Below, piece after piece: positions 25,865 through 35,942 of a DNA stretch of 64,000 bases. Under the pieces are notes generated by a model. It had not been told where the DNA came from, searched no databases, and saw nothing but the letters and a program-made list of their open reading frames with translations. Both the position numbers and the translations under genes were made by a program. How positions within the stretch are numbered: the first letter of the stretch is position 1; the number at the start of each line of letters is the position of its first letter. This stretch comes from Mucinivorans hirudinis (GTDB lineage Bacteria > Bacteroidota > Bacteroidia > Bacteroidales > Rikenellaceae): positions 1,830,798 through 1,894,797 of the forward strand of contig HG934468.1 in the NCBI GenBank assembly GCA_000723505.1, in the 5' to 3' direction.

Positions 25865-25872
25865 CAAAGGTA
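25865..25872 (-). promoter_or_regulatory. -7 box (TACCTTTG) of HU gene
   Basis: On the - strand TACCTTTG matches TAnnTTTG, 25 nt upstream of the HU start codon. Confidence 0.65.
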
Positions 25873-26197
25873 ATGACAAAGGTTGGAATATCAAGCTGTC
25901 TCCCGCACTAAATTTCGCGGCTAACGACTTGATTTATACAGTGTAATATAGTTCAGAATCTATGTTTAGCTTTTGATTATTAGCAGGTTGCCTTTCTGCT
26001 CATCAAAGATGTACGTTACAATGGCAGAGTTACTATACAGCCAGTGATTACTGCATAGTTGTTGGTTTTAATATCTCTCTGAAATCAAGTTCACAACCTG
26101 TCTTTTGGTCAACAAGATACATATCGTATTCTTTAATCCCTTTTTTCTCTGCCATTGAGTGAAGAATCTTTTTATTGATTTCTGATATTTTTGTTCG

Positions 26198-27347
26198 CTG
26201 AATTCAACCTGCAAATGCAACTGAATTCTGGTTAATAATTTGTTTAAATTTTTCCTTTGGCGTGAGGTATCCGAGTCTTTTACGAGGTCTATTATTTAGT
26301 TTGTTTTCAATCCATTTAATCTGCTTGTCGGTTATCTCACTAAAATCCGTACCCTTTGGGATATATTGCCTGATAAGTCCATTAGTATTCTCATTGGCAC
26401 CACGTTCCCACGAATGGTAAGGTTTACAAAAATAGAAATTTAATTCTAATTTTTGTGCAATTTCCTCGTGTTTAGCAAATTCTTTTCCATTGTCAGCCGT
26501 CATAGTGTGTATAAGTTCTTTGACTTTTTTCAATGCAGATGTGGTTTTTTCGGCTAATGGGGTGGCTTCTTTCCCCGACAGCTTACGAATCCAAACTCTA
26601 CTTGTTGCTCTGTCATTTATGGTAAGAATCGCTCCTTTGTGGTTCTTACCGATAATGGTATCAATTTCTAAATCCCCGAATCGTTCTTTAAGCTCAACAA
26701 CTGCTGGTCGCTGGTCTATATCTATCCTGTTTGGAATAAACCCACGCCCAGCATTCTTTGAGCCTCGTTTTGCATATTTTCGTCCTTGCCTTCGTAGTAG
26801 TTTGTAGAGTTCCCCACCACTTAGTTTATCCGCCCAAATCCATTTGTAAATGGTTTCGTGCGAGACCATTTCTTTACCCAACAGTCTGCATCTACCTGTA
26901 ATTTGTTCGGGGCTAAACCCTATCTTTAACATCCTTTTAACTCTTTTTTGCATTTTGAGAGTAAAGGTCTGTTTATGCCGTTTGCTCTTTTTTCGCTCAT
27001 CAGCTTTTCGTTGAGCCAAATCCATTACATATTTACCACTGCGTTTATCACAGTTTCGTCTTAGTTCTCGGCTGATAGTACTTTTTGAAACCCCGATAGT
27101 TTCGGCTATCTCTTTTTGTGGATACGACTTTTGCTGCATTGCAAAAATTGTGTATCTTTGCTCTACGGTTAATTGTTTGCTCATCTGCAACTGATTTTTT
27201 GGACGGAGGAGGCTGCAAGATACAAATTTTTATCCATTCAGCGGAGGCGGGCGATGAGGTTTCCCTTATCCCCCCTCTCTGAAAAAATATGCTTGCTTCT
27301 TAACAGTACTCCTTACCGCCATCAGTTGCATTTATAAGTTGAACTCA
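26198..27347 (-). mobile_element. IS30-family insertion sequence
   Basis: About 1150 bp. Ends are imperfect inverted repeats of about 26 bp: left TGAATTCAACCTGCAAATGC at 26199 and the right-hand complement TGAGTTCAACTTATAAATGC ending at 27347, about 4 mismatches. A target duplication cannot be seen clearly; removing 26198-27347 restores the host frame. Confidence 0.88.
26204..27184 (-). CDS. IS30-family transposase
   Basis: 326 aa from MSKQLTVEQRYTIFAM. It has an N-terminal HTH (KEIAETIGVSKSTISRELRRN) and the IS30 DDE core: DLEIDTIIG (first Asp), TADNGKEF (second Asp) and the Glu in GANENTNGLIRQY (about 265-277). Full length for the family, with no disruption. Confidence 0.94.
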   Translation of the reverse strand: MSKQLTVEQRYTIFAMQQKSYPQKEIAETIGVSKSTISRELRRNCDKRSGKYVMDLAQRKADERKKSKRHKQTFTLKMQKRVKRMLKIGFSPEQITGRCRLLGKEMVSHETIYKWIWADKLSGGELYKLLRRQGRKYAKRGSKNAGRGFIPNRIDIDQRPAVVELKERFGDLEIDTIIGKNHKGAILTINDRATSRVWIRKLSGKEATPLAEKTTSALKKVKELIHTMTADNGKEFAKHEEIAQKLELNFYFCKPYHSWERGANENTNGLIRQYIPKGTDFSEITDKQIKWIENKLNNRPRKRLGYLTPKEKFKQIINQNSVAFAG

Positions 27348-28366
27348 AGTTCCATAATAGATGGCAGTAGGTTGCTTAAGCTCAATTTTTAGCGTTTTTC
27401 TATCTACTATATTTTTTGCACAGCATAAAAGTCTCCACTCCTTTTCATACTCCCAATCCACTGCTTTGTTTAGGAACATTTTTTCGGGAAATAACTGATC
27501 ATGCTGAGGTATATTTGCTTCAAAGCCGTTACTCGTCAATATCCGATGTACAATTGCATTGCCAGCATAATCAGTCGCATCGTATCTATCATTTGTATAG
27601 ATTACAGGATATAATAGTGCTGTTTTTCTGTCATCACAATTTTTATTGTCCACACAATTATTGCAGACAAGAAAATCCCAACCTCTTAAATCATATTCAA
27701 GCACAAATCCTTTATGGTAGTCTGAGTAATGTGACCACATTGTGATAGACTTCACATCCTCGCTAAAACATGCAATCTTGTTGATTTCCTTAGCCCCTAT
27801 TCTACAGTGGTGTAGAAATTGTTTTATTTCTTCTTTGATCTGTTCATCAGTTGCTTTAAATTGATTATGAATCTGCTTAATATCTGCAAGTGACATTTTC
27901 AGATAACTTTCAACAATTTTTTTGGCAGTTTTTTTGCCATAATATTTTTCTTGAGCTTCAGGCAATTTCCGATTTGCACGTATGTATTTCCATATTGTTT
28001 TAAGATTCTCATATGAGGATTCCTCCTTGATTCTCTGAAAAATAAAATCTTCATCTGCATAGTATAGCGAGTCGTAGGGATCATTGAACATAGAAGCTGA
28101 AACAGCCCAGATAACATCTTTATCAAAGGCATCAAAATTCAACTCATTGCATGTTCTGTATCTATACAATTTTGCAGGAAAGTTGTCAATTACAGGCTTC
28201 CTAATAGCTGTTAATGCCGTACAATAATCTTCTGAGGAAACATCACCAGTGATAATATTACCATACAGTAACGATGCGAATTCTTTCCGAAAATTATTCT
28301 CCATACGAAGAGTGTTTTTGTTTATATATGATTAAACCGTCGCTGTATGATTTGAACGAATAATTA

Positions 28367-30691
28367 CTAATAATTTACTATAAACCCATGTTTCGTCAAT
28401 GTTTCCAAATTTTTTTGACAAGCATAGACATATTTGCCATCAAGGGGGAATTTGCCATCGACTATAGCTTTCATCGTATTCCATTGCCAGTCTTTTAGAA
28501 TATGCCGTCTTTTATCCCATTCAACCATTTGCTTAACTACGTCCATAGTTATTGATGAATACTCAGTCATTTTCACTGGCGGTGCAACCGGTTCATCCTG
28601 CATATCATCTGCTTTAGCCAGCAAATCAATATTGCGAGCACAGATTATCTCATATATACGCATAGCCCTTGATCGGTCAATGTCAGCAATGGCTCGATTA
28701 TGTTTAATTCTATTTGCCATCTCGAAAGCGACAGTCTGCTGTTTGATATCTAAGAACTCGGATTCCTTGCCCCAAATCTCGATTTCACGCCACAATTTGT
28801 ATGGTATTGACTTTAGTAACTCTATCTCATATTTTTGACGCTCCTTTTCTTCATCAGTCTCAACTATAGCATTGCGTTTAGCTAATTGACCTTTATCAGC
28901 CATCTCGCCTTCGATATCTTGAATGTTTACATTCCATTGTGCACTCTTAATGGTTTGCCAGCACTCCTCCTTCTTTGCCCATTCAATATAGTGGGAACTT
29001 GGTGAGTTGTTGATAATAAACTTATTTAATTGCTTCATCAAGTCATACAGAAATGTCTGAAGTGCCTCTGAAATAGATTGATTCTTCCATATCTTAAACA
29101 AATCCAATCTATAATCAGTCAGATAGCCCAGCAAGGCTATTGCATAGGGCACAACAGCGTTCCTCATCTCGCCAATATTATTTGGCTTAACACCATAGAG
29201 ATTTTCTGCTTTTTTGAAGATAATAATCTTGGCTATTGTATCTTCGAAATATATGCTATTTATCTTTCTCTGAAGGTTGTTGTTGATAAACTGGGCATAG
29301 TTCTTCTCGTTACCCCTAACGACTATATGAGGACCAATAACTAATTTCTTTCCATCCCACACCTCTTGATACGCATTGACAAACTTAGCAAGCTCAACCT
29401 TGGTGAACATCTGTTTTTTCGGATATTTTAAGTCAAACTGCTTTTGACGAGCTTTTGTAAATCCATCTTTCTGGCGAATGTTCTTGTATTGACCTCTCGC
29501 ACGTTCAAAGAACCAATTTGTCTGAATATTATTACTCTCAGTAATAGGGGTAAGAATATACCTTGACAGTTTTTCAAACTCGATCAAAAATGGGTTGTTA
29601 GCCGTAAAGTCTGCATCATTAACCTTATTCTGAGTATTGGCAAATCTCGAAATTTGAGAAACTATATCTGCAAACTCGTCTTGCTTTTTAATAACAGAGA
29701 GTTTGACTGCTACAGAAATATTAGATATATCTGCTTTATCTTTCTTCCAAGTATGATAAATAGAAGCTGTGGTTTGCCCACCGTTTACTATTTGCAGATT
29801 AGATACTTTACTGATAAACCGTCCGGTCGTGTCTAATTCAATATGGTCTGCAGTTGCTGCAATACCATTATTAAACGCAAGAAACATGTGAGGCTCCTTC
29901 TGAATAGTGTTTCGTATACCTTTGTTTATTTTACCGGTAAATTGAAGAAATGAGCGAACGTTCTGTTCTAATAGTCTTGCTCCAAAGCGTTCATATAGAT
30001 TTGCTAATCCTAGCCCCGGCATAATAGCAATATATGCCTGATAGTCGCTATTTTCGGCTTGGGTTGTAAGACATGGCACGACAACACCTTCGTCGCTGAA
30101 CGAGATTTCAATCGGAATCCGAGATGATTCAGAAATATTGTAGAGGTAATTGATATCTAATATGCGATAAAAAATCTTATATCCAGAGATAGTTTGAGCA
30201 GCAGGAAAGTCACCTTTGTATTCTCCGTTAGTTAGTATCGTAGCATTAACCCTGACAAGATTCTCTTTAAGCTCTTTGTAATTTGCAAGAGTATTGGCAA
30301 ATTCAAATATTGACGATGACTCTTCTATCTCATTGACGTACTCTCCGTAAATTGCTTTTCTGAAAAAATTTGTAATACGGGTTGTTGCTTGGTCGATTCT
30401 CTCCTTTGGAATACGTTGAATTGTATCATCACCTAAGAATAAGGAGATGAAAATATCCACTGTTTCATAGTTGTCAGATAAGGCATAAGCATTAATTTTA
30501 TGCTGATTTTTTGTGCCAAGCGCCTTCTCATCATACGCAAGATAGACGTTTTCGGTTTCCCCTCCTTCAGCGAGCAAATCAATAGCCATTTGAGTAAATA
30601 GCTGCTCTTGCGATGCTCCTTCCTCCGATGAGTCTTGCATGGAACGGATCTCTTGAATCAGAGATGAGTAGTATTTGTTAATCTCTTGCAT
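28367..30691 (-). CDS. AIPR-family (abortive infection) protein
   Basis: 774 aa. The AIPR signature region is clear: FLAFNNGIAAT, then QIVNGGQTTASIYH, ISRFANTQNKVNDADF and NWFFERARGQYKN. AIPR proteins were named from the abortive-infection phage-resistance determinant AbiR-type loci and recur in RM-like operons; their biochemical activity is unclear. It overlaps the preceding PD-(D/E)XK gene by 14 nt and so is translationally coupled to it. Confidence 0.9.
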   Translation of the reverse strand: MQEINKYYSSLIQEIRSMQDSSEEGASQEQLFTQMAIDLLAEGGETENVYLAYDEKALGTKNQHKINAYALSDNYETVDIFISLFLGDDTIQRIPKERIDQATTRITNFFRKAIYGEYVNEIEESSSIFEFANTLANYKELKENLVRVNATILTNGEYKGDFPAAQTISGYKIFYRILDINYLYNISESSRIPIEISFSDEGVVVPCLTTQAENSDYQAYIAIMPGLGLANLYERFGARLLEQNVRSFLQFTGKINKGIRNTIQKEPHMFLAFNNGIAATADHIELDTTGRFISKVSNLQIVNGGQTTASIYHTWKKDKADISNISVAVKLSVIKKQDEFADIVSQISRFANTQNKVNDADFTANNPFLIEFEKLSRYILTPITESNNIQTNWFFERARGQYKNIRQKDGFTKARQKQFDLKYPKKQMFTKVELAKFVNAYQEVWDGKKLVIGPHIVVRGNEKNYAQFINNNLQRKINSIYFEDTIAKIIIFKKAENLYGVKPNNIGEMRNAVVPYAIALLGYLTDYRLDLFKIWKNQSISEALQTFLYDLMKQLNKFIINNSPSSHYIEWAKKEECWQTIKSAQWNVNIQDIEGEMADKGQLAKRNAIVETDEEKERQKYEIELLKSIPYKLWREIEIWGKESEFLDIKQQTVAFEMANRIKHNRAIADIDRSRAMRIYEIICARNIDLLAKADDMQDEPVAPPVKMTEYSSITMDVVKQMVEWDKRRHILKDWQWNTMKAIVDGKFPLDGKYVYACQKNLETLTKHGFIVNY

Positions 30692-31685
30692 ATATATTTA
30701 CGGTATTAAAGACTGTATTTTCAGGGATTAGATATTCGTTGCAATTATCTATTATCACAGAGTACTTTACATCACCTATACCATCTCTCAATTCAGACTC
30801 TTTGATTCTTGGGAAATCTCCCTCTATTTTGTAAAAATTTTCGTTTCGTGTTTTGTAATGCCTATTATTGTATATTCCTTTATCCTTCTCAAAATATCCT
30901 ACCTCCATGAGTTTTTGATTGAAGAGGTTGAAAGTAACAAAATCACTATTTATCAGCTCAGATATTTCAGTGATTATTTGATTTAAAGACTCCCCATTGC
31001 CATCGGAAGTTTCAACTGATAGATGATACAGATACAGATAATCCAATAAATTTTCGTCTAATTGGCGTTCGCTGCTTATGGATAATCGCTGGTGATTATT
31101 AGTTACCGTTGTTTTGACCTCTAATGCCCAACCTCTGTATTGAAAATCTCTCAAAGCACGATCGACTCCTACCCAACACGAAAGTGTAGTATGGTGGGGA
31201 AATCCTCTATTTAGAAATTTTCTAAGCAAAAAGAGTTCTCCATATAAGCCTTGCTGTTCGGCAGCTGATAGTCCATTGCTATTGAAACTATCAAATAATG
31301 CTTTCCACTTTTCTAATTGCTCTAAAACTTTTTTTATAACTCTCTTTTGATCAGTGATTGACGATACTGCGCTGATTAAATTTTCACATAGAATAGCAAA
31401 GATCTCGAGTAATTCCGATTTAGACAGCTTTATTATCAACAAATTACTATCCTCAAATGAAGTGTCTGACTGGATGTATACACTGACATCTTTGAGTCTA
31501 TTTAGCTGCGAAATATTAACTTCAAGCTTCGCAGAATATGAAATGGCGATACCGCAGTACTTTTCGTGCATCTCGTAAATACAGTATATATATTGCGATA
31601 AATCGGCTGAATATAACTTTTTAAGAAGACTCGGAGAATTAGCCTTAGCCAAATCATTCCATATAATATGTACTCTATTCATCAT
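30678..31685 (-). CDS. PD-(D/E)XK nuclease-fold protein (DUF4420)
   Basis: 335 aa from MMNRVHIIWND; the ATGATGAATAG junction overlaps the Z1 stop, which fixes this start rather than the extension to 31712. The nuclease core is visible at LYGELFLLRKF (Glu), VGVDRALRDFQYRG and WALEVKTTVTNNHQ (the EVK triad), about residues 160-195. DUF4420 proteins are predicted restriction endonucleases and are the probable DNA-cutting subunit of this operon. Confidence 0.88.
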   Translation of the reverse strand: MMNRVHIIWNDLAKANSPSLLKKLYSADLSQYIYCIYEMHEKYCGIAISYSAKLEVNISQLNRLKDVSVYIQSDTSFEDSNLLIIKLSKSELLEIFAILCENLISAVSSITDQKRVIKKVLEQLEKWKALFDSFNSNGLSAAEQQGLYGELFLLRKFLNRGFPHHTTLSCWVGVDRALRDFQYRGWALEVKTTVTNNHQRLSISSERQLDENLLDYLYLYHLSVETSDGNGESLNQIITEISELINSDFVTFNLFNQKLMEVGYFEKDKGIYNNRHYKTRNENFYKIEGDFPRIKESELRDGIGDVKYSVIIDNCNEYLIPENTVFNTVNIYARD

Positions 31686-34473
31686 TTTCGGCATTATCGT
31701 TATACACATCAAAATCTTCTTCGGATTCTCTGAACTTATCTATCAGCAAGCCGTTTATTGCATACTCTTCCGAATGTCCGGTCTGGCTACTGGGAAAAGA
31801 GATAGCTAGTCCGATAAATGGCTCATCTGTATTGCTAAATTTGACCTCATCGTTAGGTAAATTAGCACCGTCTGGGTCTAAAGGGTAAATAATGAGTAAC
31901 GGATTTGTTTTATCTCTAAAACCCTCTTCTCTCACAATCTTTGGCTTTGGATACTCTTTCGTCCATTTAGCATCAACTTGCTTAGATCTAATATGTGCCT
32001 TATCCAACACCCCTTGAGACAAGTCAATAAACTCATCGGTTTGGTTACCTACAATGTGATTTTTTCGAATTAAATACGAGTCTTTAGGCGAATTATCAGA
32101 CCTATTACGAATGAAACAACCAGCCTCTAATCCATTTGATAGACTTAACTTTGACTTGTTGCTCTTTTTATTCATAAGAGCAACACTCCAATTAATAAGT
32201 TCTCCGCTTTGATTTAATTTGTAGATAAAACGGATTATGCCTTCCGCATCAAATCCTTTTAGATTCTCAGCTACCTTAAATGACGACAGATAATTGCAAA
32301 TACTATCGGAATTAACATTACGCCATAAGTAATTTACTTTTAAATCACCTTTTCTCTCTGGATTGCCTAAAGAAGAGATGAAATTGTCAGTATGCACCTT
32401 ATTCGAATGAATAGCACCTCTGTCTAATGATAGTTGATACGTTTCGATAAGCTTACCTGACCACGAGATTCTAATTGTATTGACATTCCGCATTTTACTT
32501 ACCGCAGTAATTTGCAAACAACCTGGGTGGGTACGCACTTTCAAGGCATAGTCTTCTGGGGTACTGCCGGATTCAGCAAGGTAATTAAACTCTTCTCTAA
32601 GTTCTTCGCTTGCAAGTGTAATGTGTCGGAACCATTCGTTGAGTTCACAACTCGTATACAAGCGACACAAATCAACATAACCAGGACGGTAGCCAAACCA
32701 ACGTCCCATTTGCATCAATGTGTCGTACATTTTTGATGCTCTCAAATAGTAACTTACAGATAACCCCTCTAAAGTTAAACCTCGTGAGAGCTTATCTCCA
32801 CCAACAGCAATTACCGATAATCCACTTTTATCGTTCTCGTAATACTTCAGTGCATCTAATGATGTTCCATTTATTGCTTTAACCTCTATCTTTGTCGATG
32901 CTCGGTATAATAGTTCCTTTATTTCGTCCCATTTATGAACCTTTATATCAGAGTCCATATCTTTCAGTGGCGACTCTATGATATTTTGTGTGGTTGTTTT
33001 ATAAGAGATGTAATCTGGCGTATCGATTTCATAAGCCTCTCGTATCTCTTCTATTACACTTGGAATATTCTGTTCAATTCCTCTTCTGTAAAATTGGAAT
33101 TGTGAATCAACAAGCTCTTTTACGTGATTTTGCCATGCAACGAAACGTGTAACATGGACTAACATGGAATTATGTTTCGTTTCCTGCCCTCGTGCGATAC
33201 GCACGGCACAAGTGATAATAAAACTTTTTATTGCTGTTTTTAGAGATTCCGGAATATCACTTGGCTTATCAGCATCCCTTTTATGACCGTCAGGTATATA
33301 GTCATTATAATCATTAATAGAGCGGACAATAGGTAGGATATTATCGTCATCGTCATCTACTAAAGCAGAAGTGCCAAAGATTTTATCTGGTCCAATATAA
33401 TTACTCGGAGCTGGCAGATTGATGATAAAGTCACGAGGGAATAAGTCGTCTTCTGACAGGGGAATGAAAATATTTGCAAATGGAGTTGCTGTATATCCAA
33501 TATATCCAGAACGACTAAATAATGAGAGAATATTTCTAATACCTGCATTAATTGCAGTTGGTGATTCATTCTCTTTTTTTGTATTGATTGAGGCGTTGTC
33601 TGCCTCATCGTCAATAACCAGAAGAGATTTATTGACTATTTTTTTCGTTCCGTCAACATCCGTTGTTGTATGCGACAATAGCCACTTATGCAATCGTTTT
33701 AATACAGTTGCATTCTTTTTTACTACGACTAATATTGGTTGTGGTGTATTAAAGTTTACTCCTAAGGTTTCAGCGGCACGTTTTGTGAAGTCACCTTTAT
33801 CTGCACTTGTTGTTATGGAGCTTGCTATCGCATTTTCATATCCAGGTATTAAACCAACTCCTCGTTTGGTTGTTTGATTAAGCGTATAAGCCCTTTCAAA
33901 TTGAGTGTCAAAGCCAAGAAAGCCTTCATCCAAACGAAGCTGAGTTTGACTTCTTAGATTATTGTGAATACCTGCCAATACAATTATCAAATTGAACCCT
34001 GAATCCGCAGCTTTGCATATCAATCCAGTATAGTTTGCTGTCTTACCAGACTGCACCTGGCCAACAACAAGTCCTTTTTTACCAATAATAACATCTTGTT
34101 GAGTCGGATCGTACAATTTATCCAAAATTTGATCTGTTAAGGCATCGAGATTTGAAATAATATCTGGAGCAAAACCTTTGTTATTGCTGAGATAATCTTT
34201 GTATCTACCCCAAAACTGCCAGTGAGTTATCGGATGCTTCGATTTAAAAGACTTAATCCAAGGCTCTCTACGTTCTTTTGCTTCCAATATCTTAAACGAA
34301 TCAATCCTGACTCTGTACATTTCAAGGAGTGCGGCTTTCAGTTTCGTTTTATCCACTTCCGCGTAAACGGGCATTGAGATAATATTGTTTATTGCACTAT
34401 CAATATCATGATCTGTAATTGTTGTCTGTTCGCCGATAAACAGACGGCACATTGTTATCGCTTTATCTATCAT
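31675..34473 (-). CDS. Z1-domain SF2 helicase/ATPase
   Basis: 932 aa. Walker A GQVQSGKT (138-145) followed by IIVLAGIHNNLRSQTQ is diagnostic of Z1 proteins. A DDEADN Walker B lies near residue 286, a YTATPFANI motif near 325, and SRGLTLEGLSVSYYLRAS near 590 as a motif V/VI region. Z1 proteins co-occur with GHKL ATPases, DUF4420 nucleases and C5 methylases in predicted restriction-like systems and probably translocate or remodel DNA. Confidence 0.92.
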   Translation of the reverse strand: MIDKAITMCRLFIGEQTTITDHDIDSAINNIISMPVYAEVDKTKLKAALLEMYRVRIDSFKILEAKERREPWIKSFKSKHPITHWQFWGRYKDYLSNNKGFAPDIISNLDALTDQILDKLYDPTQQDVIIGKKGLVVGQVQSGKTANYTGLICKAADSGFNLIIVLAGIHNNLRSQTQLRLDEGFLGFDTQFERAYTLNQTTKRGVGLIPGYENAIASSITTSADKGDFTKRAAETLGVNFNTPQPILVVVKKNATVLKRLHKWLLSHTTTDVDGTKKIVNKSLLVIDDEADNASINTKKENESPTAINAGIRNILSLFSRSGYIGYTATPFANIFIPLSEDDLFPRDFIINLPAPSNYIGPDKIFGTSALVDDDDDNILPIVRSINDYNDYIPDGHKRDADKPSDIPESLKTAIKSFIITCAVRIARGQETKHNSMLVHVTRFVAWQNHVKELVDSQFQFYRRGIEQNIPSVIEEIREAYEIDTPDYISYKTTTQNIIESPLKDMDSDIKVHKWDEIKELLYRASTKIEVKAINGTSLDALKYYENDKSGLSVIAVGGDKLSRGLTLEGLSVSYYLRASKMYDTLMQMGRWFGYRPGYVDLCRLYTSCELNEWFRHITLASEELREEFNYLAESGSTPEDYALKVRTHPGCLQITAVSKMRNVNTIRISWSGKLIETYQLSLDRGAIHSNKVHTDNFISSLGNPERKGDLKVNYLWRNVNSDSICNYLSSFKVAENLKGFDAEGIIRFIYKLNQSGELINWSVALMNKKSNKSKLSLSNGLEAGCFIRNRSDNSPKDSYLIRKNHIVGNQTDEFIDLSQGVLDKAHIRSKQVDAKWTKEYPKPKIVREEGFRDKTNPLLIIYPLDPDGANLPNDEVKFSNTDEPFIGLAISFPSSQTGHSEEYAINGLLIDKFRESEEDFDVYNDNAENDE

Positions 34474-34475
34474 AT

Positions 34476-35942
34476 CTATTCAAGTGTTGATACAATCTCA
34501 GGAAAGTTATTGAATGGCTCTAAGCACATAATAAATGCTTTTGCTTGCTCTGAGCTTTTGCCCAAAATAATCTGATTCTTATATATTTGTTTGAGATTTG
34601 CCACTATTACCTCTATGTCTGAGCCCTCAAACGGTTTTTTCTGATTATCTCCTTGTTCTGACTCTTTGATGAATATAGATTTAGAAGGAATAGTTTCTTC
34701 AATAAAACGAAGCATTTGCTCAATGGCTCTCTCCGGTTCTGATTGAGCTAACTCTTTAAACTCCTGAATTAATAGGTGTTCCCTATTTATTACAAAAGAC
34801 CATTTATCTCCCTTTTTTTTATCCAACCAAAGTGGCTGAAAATCCTGCCCAGCTCTTTGTTTAATTATTCTTCCGCGATGACGAAACGCTTCACATCCTT
34901 GACTTCTGACCTGCATTGCATAAGCTCTGAGTTGATCTTTGCAAGCTAATGGAGGTCTGGCGGTAGATTTTTTTATATCAATTTGCCACTCGGAGTCCAG
35001 TTTGTTTGGTAAATCTATTTGAATACGAACAAGTTTGTAATGCTCTTCTTTGCGGAATAGACCCAACCAATCACCAGCCAATAATAGTCGCTTACCTCTA
35101 TAGACATAGAATCCTTGTTGAGCACCCCAACCGTTCAAACCTTCTGCCTTTTTATATACACCCTCACTTATTTTGCTTTTATGAGGTAAAATATATCCCT
35201 TCATCACAGCTCCGCCTTGTATGTAGTCGTCAGGAAACGTCTGCGTAGCTACCTCTGTGAGCAAGAAAGGATTCCATGATTCTACTTCTTTACCCCAGAA
35301 ATATATCTTTGTCTTTCTTTCCTCAATAAATCGGTGAAATGTCATGGCAACGTGATATTTTACCTTTTCCATCAATTCTGAAAATTTACCCATTGCGTTG
35401 TTGTCTGCGCACGAGGTAGCAGCTGGCAGAATTCTATCTAATTTACTCCATACTACTAATGTCCCGGATTCTTGATTATCCAAATGTGCTTTATACTCTT
35501 GAGGGACATACCGGAGCAACTCCCACTTATGTGATTGATTAACATAGTCAAGATCCCATGTCCAAAAAGTTGAATCGCCCCCCTTCTTTTTACTTAGCAC
35601 TGATAACATTCTGCATTGAGAAAAGGAAGCTGTTTTTAGTCCCAATCCAAAGCGTCCTAAATCACTTTCGTCCCTATCAGCAAGTGGGTTTTGTGCCCCA
35701 GGACGCATAGCTTGAACAATCTCTTCTGCATTCATTCCATCTCCGTCATCTAGGATTGTAATATGAGAGTCGCCTCCATTCCATGTAGAATTGATGTGAA
35801 TGTTTTTGGCATTAGCAGATATTGAGTTATCAATAATATCAGCAACAGCCGTTTCGAGACTATAACCAATTGCCCGAAAGGTTTCAATCATTGAAGCAGC
35901 CTCAGGAACAGCCGATATTTTTTCTATGTCGTTGTAATTCAT
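34476..35942 (-). CDS. GHKL (Hsp90/MutL-like) ATPase
   Basis: 488 aa. The N-terminal ATP fold shows DIIDNSISA (N box, about residues 35-43), DDGDGM (G1, about 65-70) and GRFGLGLKTA (G2, about 93-102). MutL-type ATPases act as nucleotide-driven clamps. The start overlaps the methylase stop by 4 nt (ATGA). A role as the ATP-gated sensor or clamp of the system is inferred from MutL and MORC relatives. Confidence 0.9.
   Translation of the reverse strand: MNYNDIEKISAVPEAASMIETFRAIGYSLETAVADIIDNSISANAKNIHINSTWNGGDSHITILDDGDGMNAEEIVQAMRPGAQNPLADRDESDLGRFGLGLKTASFSQCRMLSVLSKKKGGDSTFWTWDLDYVNQSHKWELLRYVPQEYKAHLDNQESGTLVVWSKLDRILPAATSCADNNAMGKFSELMEKVKYHVAMTFHRFIEERKTKIYFWGKEVESWNPFLLTEVATQTFPDDYIQGGAVMKGYILPHKSKISEGVYKKAEGLNGWGAQQGFYVYRGKRLLLAGDWLGLFRKEEHYKLVRIQIDLPNKLDSEWQIDIKKSTARPPLACKDQLRAYAMQVRSQGCEAFRHRGRIIKQRAGQDFQPLWLDKKKGDKWSFVINREHLLIQEFKELAQSEPERAIEQMLRFIEETIPSKSIFIKESEQGDNQKKPFEGSDIEVIVANLKQIYKNQIILGKSSEQAKAFIMCLEPFNNFPEIVSTLE

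Larger units (their letters stand above)
26048..28304 (-). pseudogene. DUF2971-family gene split by an IS30 element
   Basis: The N-terminal 319 codons (28304-27348) end within the IS at AIYYGT-stop. The C-terminal 49 codons lie beyond it (26197-26048), starting RTKISEINKKILHSMAEKKG and ending TTMQ. Removing 26198-27347 gives a continuous DUF2971 protein (AIYYGT-RTKISEIN). DUF2971 proteins are frequent in defence islands; their function is unknown. This is the last gene of the Z1/AIPR operon, now missing its final tenth or so. Confidence 0.85.

Noticed and set aside
26199-27347. Clear target-site duplication for the IS30 copy
   Set aside because: I could not find matching 2-4 bp on both sides without arbitrary choice of the boundary, so none is claimed.
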